Made by a program: the position numbers and the translations under genes. From NCBI GenBank assembly GCA_904502155.1, contig CAJGDV010000067.1:1-6576 (forward strand): DNA of 6,576 nucleotides, given 5' to 3'. The notes under the pieces were generated by a model. The model did no database searches. It was not told where the DNA came from and saw only the letters and a program-made list of their open reading frames with translations. Source of the DNA: an uncultured Bacilli bacterium (GTDB lineage Bacteria; Bacillota_I; Bacilli_A; RF39; UBA660). Of this stretch, positions 1-6,562 are shown piece by piece. Positions within the stretch are counted from its first letter, which is position 1. The number at the start of each line of letters is the position of its first letter.

Positions 1-2178
1 ATCATTAGCATCTCCCATGTAGTTCTTAAATTTATAATTAGAAAGTAATTCATCACGCTCAATATCATATTTTGCTTCTAAAATTTGTCTAATTAAATCG
101 TTTCTAAGCATTCCTACACGAACCTCATCAACTTTTAGTAATTCAGCTTGTTTTTTTAAAGCTTTAATAAAAACATTTAATAACTTTGTTTTATCATTAC
201 TAGCAGCTTTTAAATTATAAGCATCAGAAACTTCAATATTATTACATAAAATATAATTATTATTATAAAAGGCTGTTGTTTTAGCTACTACTTCACTACC
301 CTTATAAACAACTAAGTTTTTAAAGTTAGGATTAGTCATACTTTGAATCATAATATCTTCTCCAGCACCTTTATATTTAGCACAACAATTTACTAAATAT
401 CCTAAAACTAAATTAATAGGATCAGAATTATTAACCCAATTATAAGTATAATCACCTATTGTTTCACCAAATGTTGCAAGATTACTTTCCTTAAGTTTTT
501 TAGCTTCTTCATAAATATCTTCAATTGCTGGAATATCTTCTTTTTTAATATTTCCATTAAATAAATGAGCGTATTTAAATAACTCTTTATTATCTTCGCT
601 AAATTGAAACAAACTTGTTAAAATGAACTGTTCAACATCATCTAAAGTTATTTGTTTTTTATTTTTTTTAAGATAATCAAGTTCTTCTTTTAACTCTATT
701 TTGCCTTCATTAACACTTTGATTTAATTTGGCAATTTTATTTTCTTTTTGTTTTAAAACACCTTTTTTAATACGATCTATATTATTATAAAATGTTGGAA
801 TTATATATGCTAATCTATTATAATCATTAGAATTTTTAATGCCAACATTTATAGTGTCTGCAAATTTTTGGTCATATTTATTAATTTCAAATTGATTAGC
901 AATTTTATTAAGTTCATCTTCATTAAAAGTAAGTGCTAGTTTAATAATATTTTCATATGCTAATTTATTACCTTTAAATACACCAAGAATATATCCTAAT
1001 TTAAATAATGTTTCATAAGAAATTTTATCATGTAATTTAATTTTTAATTCATTATAAACAATATTAAATTTATTAATATTCAAATTAAGACCTTTTAAAT
1101 CATCATTATTTACAGGAATTAATTCTATAGCTTCTTTATTAATATTATTATAGTTTAGATTATTTACAGCCTTCTTACAATCTGCAAGTTTTAAAACTAA
1201 ATTAGTTCCATATTTTTCAACTAAATTTTTATCAATTTTAATATCATTTATATAGATATCACAAGGATTAAAGGCATCAACACCAATTTCTTTAACCGTA
1301 CTAGGTATTTTAACACTTGTTAAATTATTTAAATAAAATGCTCTAGGACCGATTTTTTCTAATCCTTCATTAAGTTTTAATTCAGAAATTTGATTATCCA
1401 TAAAAGCATTTGTTTCAATTGTTTTTATATTACTAGGGATTTCTAATGAAGTTAAATTATTGCTATAAAAACATCTTCCACTAATTGTTTGCAATCCTTT
1501 TCCGATAACAAGGTTACTAATTTTATTTAATTTAAAAGCTCCTGAATCAATTCTTTTAATAGTATCAGGAATAACTAATGATGTTATTTGATTATTTGCA
1601 AAAACATCATTATGAATTTCTTCAATATTTTTTGGTAAATTAATAGAGGTTAATTTATTACTATCAAACATACCAAAATATAATTTTTTAATTTTATTAT
1701 TAAAAACTATTTCACTAATTTCATTATTACAAAAAGCATTGTTACCTATTTCTTCTAGTTTATCATTCATAATAACTTTTTTAAGTTTATTGTCTTGAAA
1801 TGCAGAATAACAAATTTTCTTCACATTTTCACCTAATTGTAATGTTTCAATTTCATTATTCTTAAAAACTCTTGGGCCAATTTCTTCAAGTTGTGAAGGA
1901 ATTATAATGTTTTTCAAACTATTATTTTGAAAAGCACCATGACAAAGTTTTTTAATATTATTACCTAAATTAATATTTGTAATATTATTATTAGCAAAAA
2001 CATAATCTTGTATTTCTACTAAAGTACTTGGTAAGTTTATTTCATTTATATTTTTTCCTGCCAAGTTTTCAAAATCTATTGTTATAAAACCTTCTGTAAA
2101 AATAATTTTTCTTGTATTTTTAGTTAATTTTTTAAGATCTTCACGTTGATTAATAATTAAAATTTGATCTTCATTCAT
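1..2178 (-). CDS. LRR (BspA/LRR_5-type) protein with Cys-Cys/GAGED C-terminal domain, gene A, 3' end cut by window
   Basis: An open frame of 726 codons runs from the ATG at 2178 off the left edge. By alignment with genes B and C only about 11 residues (the GQAIIYKK-type tail) plus the stop are missing. The start is set by AGGTGA six bases upstream and by an in-frame TGA three codons upstream (2187-2185). Residues 1-45 show no signal peptide. Residues 56-303 form a BspA-type leucine-rich repeat with 11 exact 22-residue steps (pattern I-x-x-x-AF-x-x-N-x-I/L-x-x-L-x-IP). Residues 350-580 are the helical middle module (LIPVNNDDLKG at 353, LGYILGVF at 394, QKFAD at 437, Lys/Glu-rich helices about 470-510). 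From 581 comes the C-terminal domain: WVNNSDP, NCCAKYKGAGED, SMTNPN, then YILCNNIEVS, EVRVGM and a truncated tail. It is third in the visible operon. Function is unknown; binding through the LRR is inferred. The gene call itself is secure. Confidence 0.93.
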   Translation of the reverse strand, partial: MNEDQILIINQREDLKKLTKNTRKIIFTEGFITIDFENLAGKNINEINLPSTLVEIQDYVFANNNITNINLGNNIKKLCHGAFQNNSLKNIIIPSQLEEIGPRVFKNNEIETLQLGENVKKICYSAFQDNKLKKVIMNDKLEEIGNNAFCNNEISEIVFNNKIKKLYFGMFDSNKLTSINLPKNIEEIHNDVFANNQITSLVIPDTIKRIDSGAFKLNKISNLVIGKGLQTISGRCFYSNNLTSLEIPSNIKTIETNAFMDNQISELKLNEGLEKIGPRAFYLNNLTSVKIPSTVKEIGVDAFNPCDIYINDIKIDKNLVEKYGTNLVLKLADCKKAVNNLNYNNINKEAIELIPVNNDDLKGLNLNINKFNIVYNELKIKLHDKISYETLFKLGYILGVFKGNKLAYENIIKLALTFNEDELNKIANQFEINKYDQKFADTINVGIKNSNDYNRLAYIIPTFYNNIDRIKKGVLKQKENKIAKLNQSVNEGKIELKEELDYLKKNKKQITLDDVEQFILTSLFQFSEDNKELFKYAHLFNGNIKKEDIPAIEDIYEEAKKLKESNLATFGETIGDYTYNWVNNSDPINLVLGYLVNCCAKYKGAGEDIMIQSMTNPNFKNLVVYKGSEVVAKTTAFYNNNYILCNNIEVSDAYNLKAASNDKTKLLNVFIKALKKQAELLKVDEVRVGMLRNDLIRQILEAKYDIERDELLSNYKFKNYMGDAND
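227..408 (-). repeat. 182-bp near-identical block, copy in gene A
   Basis: It encodes V591 to S651, from VLGYLVNCC through GAGED and SMTNPN to NNIEVS. By eye it differs from the gene B copy at 5 positions and from the gene C copy at 10, with no gaps. Bases 289-389 are identical to gene C over 101 bp. The flanks diverge abruptly. Confidence 0.93.
1270..2013 (-). repeat. 66-nt coding LRR repeats of gene A (11 steps)
   Basis: This stretch encodes residues 56-303. The Ile/Leu that opens each unit recurs at 56, 78, 100, 122, 144, 166, 188, 210, 232, 254, 276 and 298, always 22 residues (66 nt) apart with no indel. The AF (or VF/MF/CF) pair and the N-x-I/L position are kept in nearly every unit. 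The last three units (EIPSN, LNEGL, IPSTV) match the last three of gene B closely, while earlier units do not align one to one. Confidence 0.92.
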
Positions 2179-2184
2179 CTTGTA

Positions 2185-2190
2185 TCACCT
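2185..2190 (-). promoter_or_regulatory. Shine-Dalgarno of gene A, overlapping the stop of gene B
   Basis: AGGTGA lies six bases before the ATG at 2178 and shares its first two bases with the TAG stop of gene B (2191-2189). This fixes the start of gene A and suggests that ribosomes finishing gene B reinitiate on gene A. Confidence 0.8.
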
Positions 2191-4462
2191 ATTTTTTATA
2201 TATGATTGCTTGCCCAAAAGCTTTATTATTTGCATCACCTTGATAGCGTTTAAATTCATAATTTTTTAATAAATTATTTTTTTCAATATTATATTGCTCA
2301 AATTCAATAATATAATTTAAATCATTTCTAGACATACCAATACGAATTTCATCTACATTATTTCCATTTTGATTCATAGCTTCAGCTTGATCTTTAAGTC
2401 CTTTTACAATCATTTCTAAAAGTTTTCTTTTTTCATCTAACATATTATTTTTATTTTTCATATATTTATCAGAAACTTCAATATTATTACATAAAATATA
2501 ATTATTATTATAAAAGGCTGTTGATTTAGCTACTACTTCGCTACCTTTATAAATAACTAAATTTTTAAAGTTAGGATTAGTCATACTTTGAATCATAATA
2601 TCTTCTCCAGCACCTTTATATTTAGCACAACAATTTACTAAATATCCTAAAACAAGATTTAGTGGATCTTTATTATCAAGCCATTTATAACTATATTCAT
2701 TTTTCTTATCAGTTAATAAATTAAATTTATTTTCTTTTTGTAACTTAGCTTTATTTAATATTTCTTCAATATTAGCCATTTCATATTTTTTAATATTACC
2801 ATTAAATAATGGCGTATATTCAACTAATTCTTTATTTTTTTCACTAATTTCAAATAAATTATTTTTAACATATGATAAAACATCTTTTAATTCAACTTTA
2901 TTTTTATTCTTTTTAAGTTCATTAAGTTTGTCTTGTAATTCAATTTTTCCTTCATGTTTAATCATTTTATTTAGTTTCATTATTTCAAGTTCTTTAATCT
3001 TTAAAATCCCTTTTTTAGTTAATTCTAAGTTGTTAAACACATGAGGAACAATATAAATTAATTCTTCAATATGACCTTCTAAAGCTGCATTAATCATAAC
3101 GTCTGCAAATTTTTTGTCAAATTTAGTAAGTTTTACTTCGCTCATCATTTTTTCAATATCAGCTGTAGATAAATTTTGATATATAACCTTAATTGCATCC
3201 ATTGCTTTAGGATTTTGTCTAAATGTACCAAATATATAATTTAATTTAAAGAAACTTTTATAATAATCAAGACCTTCAAGACGACCATTTAATGATTTAT
3301 TAACTTGTTCTTCAAATATACGATATTTCTTATTACTATTTATAAATCCTTTTAATGAGTCATTATCAGCTGGAATTAATTCAACTTCAATTGGATAAAA
3401 TAAATCAAAATTAATGTTTTTAACAGCATTTTTGAGGTCAGCAATTTTAAGAATTAATTCACTACCAAATTCACTTACCAATTCTTTTTCAACCATTTGT
3501 CCTTTACATAAAACATCAATATAATCAAAAGCTTGTGTTCCAATTTTAACAACAGTTGAAGGTATTTCAACATATGTAAAATTATTATTTCTAAAAGCTC
3601 TATCTTCAATTATTTTTAAACCTTCATTTAATTTTAAATCATTAATATTATTTTTGAAAAATGCATTAGTACCAACAATTTGAACATTTGATGGAATTTC
3701 TAATTTTTCTATTTTATTATTATAAAATGAATTAGTAGGTATTTTATTAATATTATGATTTAAATTTAATTCAGTAATATAATTTTCCATAAAAGCTCCT
3801 GGTCCAATTTCTTTAACAGATTCTGGTAATATTAAGCTTTCAAGTTCGTTGCATGCGAATGCATCTTCATCAATTTTGGTAATATTATTTGTTAAATTGA
3901 TGTTTTTAAGTTTATTTCCTTTAAATGTACCACAATCAATTACTGTATAATTTTCACCAAATTTAACATTCTCAATTTTATTATTAGCAAATGCATATAT
4001 ACCTATTTCTTTAACACTATTTGGCATCTCAAGATTCGTTAAAAGGTTATTTGAAAAGGCTTGTTCACCAATGAATTCAAGATTATTATTAAATTCTACT
4101 TCTTTAATAGAGTTATTTTTAAAAACATATTTTTTGATTTGCTTAATATTTTCAGTTAATTTTACGTTATTAAGCCTATTGTCTAAAAAAGTGCCATCTT
4201 CAAGAACTGTTAAATTATTTCCTAATGTTAATTTTTCAATTTCACATCCTTCAAAAGCACGATATCCTAGTTCTTCAAGGCTATTTGGAAGATGTAATTC
4301 TTTTAAATCAGTATAACCAAATGCACATTTTCCAATTTTTTTTAGTCCTTCTTTTAATATTAATTCACTTAATCTTGCTTGAAAGTATCTATTCATTGGA
4401 ATTTCAGTACAATTTTTTCCTATTACAAGTTTTTTCCCTATTTTCATTTTTTTAATTCCCAT
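2189..4462 (-). CDS. LRR (BspA/LRR_5-type) protein with Cys-Cys/GAGED C-terminal domain, gene B
   Basis: Complete 757-residue protein ending in TAG. The start at 4462 has GAGGG six bases upstream; the second Met (M6) is too far from it. No signal peptide or membrane helix is seen. Residues 43-312 hold the longest solenoid of the three genes, 12 exact 22-residue steps of BspA-type repeat. The block at about 59-125 (LPNS, LGNN, LTEN units) recurs at about 147-213 (MPNS, FGEN, LTNN), suggesting an internal multi-repeat duplication. Residues 360-590 are the helical middle module (LIPADNDSLKG at 362, LNYIFGTF at 407, KKFAD at 450, probable coiled coil 480-525). The C-terminal domain starts at W594: DPLNLVLGY, NCCAKYKGAGED (610-621), SMTNPN, YILCNNIEVS, EIRIGM, GDANN, GQAIIYKK. 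The pattern after residue 635 resembles a GNAT fold without an obvious acetyl-CoA loop (inference). It sits between genes A and C with 10-nt gaps. Function is unknown. Confidence 0.96.
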   Translation of the reverse strand: MGIKKMKIGKKLVIGKNCTEIPMNRYFQARLSELILKEGLKKIGKCAFGYTDLKELHLPNSLEELGYRAFEGCEIEKLTLGNNLTVLEDGTFLDNRLNNVKLTENIKQIKKYVFKNNSIKEVEFNNNLEFIGEQAFSNNLLTNLEMPNSVKEIGIYAFANNKIENVKFGENYTVIDCGTFKGNKLKNINLTNNITKIDEDAFACNELESLILPESVKEIGPGAFMENYITELNLNHNINKIPTNSFYNNKIEKLEIPSNVQIVGTNAFFKNNINDLKLNEGLKIIEDRAFRNNNFTYVEIPSTVVKIGTQAFDYIDVLCKGQMVEKELVSEFGSELILKIADLKNAVKNINFDLFYPIEVELIPADNDSLKGFINSNKKYRIFEEQVNKSLNGRLEGLDYYKSFFKLNYIFGTFRQNPKAMDAIKVIYQNLSTADIEKMMSEVKLTKFDKKFADVMINAALEGHIEELIYIVPHVFNNLELTKKGILKIKELEIMKLNKMIKHEGKIELQDKLNELKKNKNKVELKDVLSYVKNNLFEISEKNKELVEYTPLFNGNIKKYEMANIEEILNKAKLQKENKFNLLTDKKNEYSYKWLDNKDPLNLVLGYLVNCCAKYKGAGEDIMIQSMTNPNFKNLVIYKGSEVVAKSTAFYNNNYILCNNIEVSDKYMKNKNNMLDEKRKLLEMIVKGLKDQAEAMNQNGNNVDEIRIGMSRNDLNYIIEFEQYNIEKNNLLKNYEFKRYQGDANNKAFGQAIIYKK
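2472..2653 (-). repeat. 182-bp near-identical block, copy in gene B
   Basis: It encodes V604 to S664. It differs from the gene A copy at 5 of 182 positions and from the gene C copy at about 15. All three copies have the same length and frame. The sequence on the C-terminal side (after the IEVS codons) cannot be aligned with confidence between the genes. Confidence 0.93.
3527..4336 (-). repeat. 66-nt coding LRR repeats of gene B (12 steps)
   Basis: This stretch encodes residues 43-312. The unit-opening hydrophobic residue recurs at 43, 65, 87, 109, 131, 153, 175, 197, 219, 241, 263, 285 and 307, a strict 22-residue period. A three-unit order (PNS-type, then G-N/E-N or GEN-type, then LT-type) occurs twice with an 88-residue (264-nt) offset, which points to duplication of several repeats at once. 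Confidence 0.93.
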
Positions 4463-4468
4463 ATTTAT

Positions 4469-4473
4469 CCCTC
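4469..4473 (-). promoter_or_regulatory. Shine-Dalgarno of gene B, overlapping the stop of gene C
   Basis: GAGGG lies six bases before the ATG at 4462 and begins with the last base of the TAG stop of gene C. The leader ATAAAT-ATG-GG is nearly the same as that of gene C, so the two gene starts are probably copies of one ancestral start. It favours M1 over the internal M6 as the start. Confidence 0.85.
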
Positions 4474-6548
4474 TATTTCTTATAAACTATAGCTTGGCCA
4501 TAAAATGCATTATTAGCGTCACCTTCATAGTTTTTAAATTTATAATTATCAAGTAATCTTCTTCTTTCAACATCAATACCTAAATCAAATATGAAAGAAT
4601 CTAAGTCATTTCTAAGCATACCAATACGAACTTCACTTACACCTAATTTTTTCGCTTGAATAGTTAAAGCTTCAATAATAGTTAAACATAATTTTTCAAG
4701 ATCATCATAACTTGTTTTACTACTTTCTAAATAACTACGAGAAACTTCAATATTATTACATAAAATATAATCATTATTATAAAAGGCTGTTGTTTTTGCA
4801 AGTACTTCACTACCCTTATAAACAACTAAGTTTTTAAAGTTAGGATTAGTCATACTTTGAATCATAATATCTTCTCCAGCACCTTTATATTTAGCACAAC
4901 AATCAACTATGTAACCTAATACTAGGTTTAGTGGATCAGCATTATTTAACCATTCATATTCTAAATTATTAGCTTCACCTTTAAATTCGTATAAATTATT
5001 TTTTTCTACTTTTTTAGCAGCTGTTAATAATCTATTTAAAGCTTCAAATCCCTCATTATTAATATTACCGATTAAATATGGTAATACTTTTTCAATTTCT
5101 TTATTTTCTTTTTTAATTTCAAATGTATTATAACTAATATAATTCATAACATCATTTAAATCATAATTTTTTAAATTTTTCTTCATAATTTTTAAAGTTT
5201 GTTCAACTTCGCTAGTATCCATGTTTTTAAGTGCTAGTTTCTTGCGAGCCGTATTTAATTTGGCAATATCATTTTCACGACTTTTTATAATACCTTTATT
5301 AATCTCATCATAACGATTATAAAATGCAGCTAATACAAATGGAAATAATGAAGGATTTAAGTCTTTTCTAATTACTTCTGCTAACTTTTTATTATAATCA
5401 ACAAATCTTAAACGTGAAAAAGACTTAGAAATTCCTGTTTTCCCTATTTCATCGTAAATTTTACGAATGTCATTTTCGATTTCGGTTAATTTTTCACCAT
5501 TAGAATTGAAATATCCTAATATATAACATAATCTCATAAAATCAATAGATTGTGATGGAATAAAATAATCCATATCATCATCAAAATCAAAATCATCAGA
5601 TATGTTTAATTCTTTTTTAAATTTATAATATCTTTTACGATTATTTACAAATCCTTTAATTCCATCTACTGACATTGGTATAATATCAAATTCTTCAACA
5701 TCAATATTTTTAAAATCAAAATTTGGAACTTTTGATTTAATAAAAGCAACTTTTAAAATATTATCATTACCAAATTTATGTGCTTCAAACTTATCAATAA
5801 AAATATTACGATATGTAAATGATACTGTTCTATCAAATGCTTGTGAACTAATTTTTTCAATATTATCAGGTAAAATAACATGTTTTAAATTATTTCTAGC
5901 AAAGGCTTCAAAACCTATTTCTCTAATGCTTTCTGGCAATTCTAAACTTGAAATATAGTTGCTTCTAAATGCAAATGGTTTAATTACTTCTAATTTATTA
6001 TTAAAAGTAATACTATCAATTTTATTATTAGCAAATGCATTTTCTCCAATTTCTTTTAATTCAGAATTTAATGTTATATTTTCAATTTCATTATTTTTAA
6101 AAGCACTCTCACCAATTGATTCAAGATTATCATTTAAAACAACTTTTTTAACATGTTTTTTTAAGTATTCTCTCCTGTTAACTGATTTTGTATTTTCATC
6201 AAGAATAACTTCAGGTATTCTCGTTTTCTTAAAAATTGATGGTGTAAAATTAAATCCTACTTCGTGAACCATTATTTCATCTTCTGAAATAAAAAATTCA
6301 TCTTCAATTTCTGGTTCTGGTGCTAACATTGATTCTGGATTATGCATCATTTCATAATACTCTTCATTATTTAATTTTGGAAAGTAATTTTTTAAATTTA
6401 AATCTTTAATTTGCGCACTATCGAACACAAAATTGTTTCTTACAATAAACTTCCCTAATTTACAATTTCTTAATAAATCTAATGAATAAACATTAATATG
6501 TTTATAATTTTTAATATTTTTCCCTTTAATTCTATATGATGACCCCAT
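4473..6548 (-). CDS. LRR (BspA/LRR_5-type) protein with unique N-terminal extension and Cys-Cys/GAGED C-terminal domain, gene C
   Basis: Complete 691-residue protein ending in TAG. The start at 6548 has AAGGGGG seven bases upstream and an in-frame TAA at 6563-6561, which limits extension. Residues 1 to about 135 form an extension not found in genes A or B; it has an acidic stretch (PEPEIEDEFFISEDE, 78-92) and I recognise no domain in it. The LRR solenoid is short, four 22-residue steps from I145 to F238. The middle module follows (IIPMSVDGIKG at 289, CYILGYF at 341, KKLAEV at 387, charged helices about 415-460), with an additional Asp-rich patch at 318-327. The C-terminal domain begins at W533: DPLNLVLGY, DCCAKYKGAGED (549-560), SMTNPN, YILCNNIEVS, EVRIGM, GDANN, GQAIVYKK. 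There is no signal peptide or membrane segment. It is first in the visible operon. It could be an LRR-poor specialised member or the founder of the array. Function is unknown. Confidence 0.96.
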   Translation of the reverse strand: MGSSYRIKGKNIKNYKHINVYSLDLLRNCKLGKFIVRNNFVFDSAQIKDLNLKNYFPKLNNEEYYEMMHNPESMLAPEPEIEDEFFISEDEIMVHEVGFNFTPSIFKKTRIPEVILDENTKSVNRREYLKKHVKKVVLNDNLESIGESAFKNNEIENITLNSELKEIGENAFANNKIDSITFNNKLEVIKPFAFRSNYISSLELPESIREIGFEAFARNNLKHVILPDNIEKISSQAFDRTVSFTYRNIFIDKFEAHKFGNDNILKVAFIKSKVPNFDFKNIDVEEFDIIPMSVDGIKGFVNNRKRYYKFKKELNISDDFDFDDDMDYFIPSQSIDFMRLCYILGYFNSNGEKLTEIENDIRKIYDEIGKTGISKSFSRLRFVDYNKKLAEVIRKDLNPSLFPFVLAAFYNRYDEINKGIIKSRENDIAKLNTARKKLALKNMDTSEVEQTLKIMKKNLKNYDLNDVMNYISYNTFEIKKENKEIEKVLPYLIGNINNEGFEALNRLLTAAKKVEKNNLYEFKGEANNLEYEWLNNADPLNLVLGYIVDCCAKYKGAGEDIMIQSMTNPNFKNLVVYKGSEVLAKTTAFYNNDYILCNNIEVSRSYLESSKTSYDDLEKLCLTIIEALTIQAKKLGVSEVRIGMLRNDLDSFIFDLGIDVERRRLLDNYKFKNYEGDANNAFYGQAIVYKK
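4741..4922 (-). repeat. 182-bp near-identical block, copy in gene C
   Basis: It encodes V543 to S603. Bases 4803-4903 match gene A 289-389 without a single difference, including all synonymous positions. Most differences from gene A cluster at the VLGYIVD end (6 in the last 20 bases), as expected if a conversion tract ended there. Confidence 0.93.
5835..6116 (-). repeat. 66-nt coding LRR repeats of gene C (4 steps)
   Basis: This stretch encodes residues 145-238. Unit-opening Ile occurs at 145, 167, 189, 211 and 233, again exactly 22 residues apart, each followed by AF after three residues. The array is far shorter than in genes A and B. A preceding strand (KKVVLNDNLES) acts as the first half-unit. 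Confidence 0.92.
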
Positions 6549-6555
6549 ATTTATT

Positions 6556-6562
6556 CCCCCTT
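6556..6562 (-). promoter_or_regulatory. Shine-Dalgarno of gene C
   Basis: AAGGGGG lies seven bases before the ATG at 6548. It overlaps an in-frame TAA (6563-6561), repeating the stop/SD overlap seen at the other two gene starts. No promoter can be supported in the 14 bases that remain upstream. Confidence 0.85.

Noticed and set aside
2179..2188. Terminator or promoter between genes
   Set aside because: Both intergenic gaps are 10 nt and filled by the ribosome binding site and spacer, leaving no room for a hairpin or a promoter.
4071..4316. 81-codon plus-strand open frame
   Set aside because: It lies wholly antisense to the LRR-coding part of gene B and has a low-complexity Leu/Ser-rich product typical of the reverse of AT-rich repeat codons.
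3527..4336. Regular 66-nt spacing resembling a CRISPR-like or satellite array
   Set aside because: The period is in frame and explained by 22-residue LRR units. Units are degenerate at DNA level, with no identical repeats separated by unique spacers.
4225..4455. 76-codon plus-strand open frame
   Set aside because: It is antisense to the start of gene B and overlaps another plus-strand frame. The hydrophobic Phe/Leu run comes from reverse-complemented Lys/Glu/Asn codons, not a real membrane protein.
5959..6267. 102-codon plus-strand open frame
   Set aside because: It is antisense to the gene C LRR region. Its internal periodicity mirrors the 66-nt repeats on the other strand.
1..6548. Possible TGA-to-Trp recoding because of the Mollicutes-like base composition
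   Set aside because: All Trp codons are TGG and no frame needs an in-frame TGA. A TGA at 2187-2185 sits naturally just upstream of the gene A start. The visible stops are TAG, which are uninformative.
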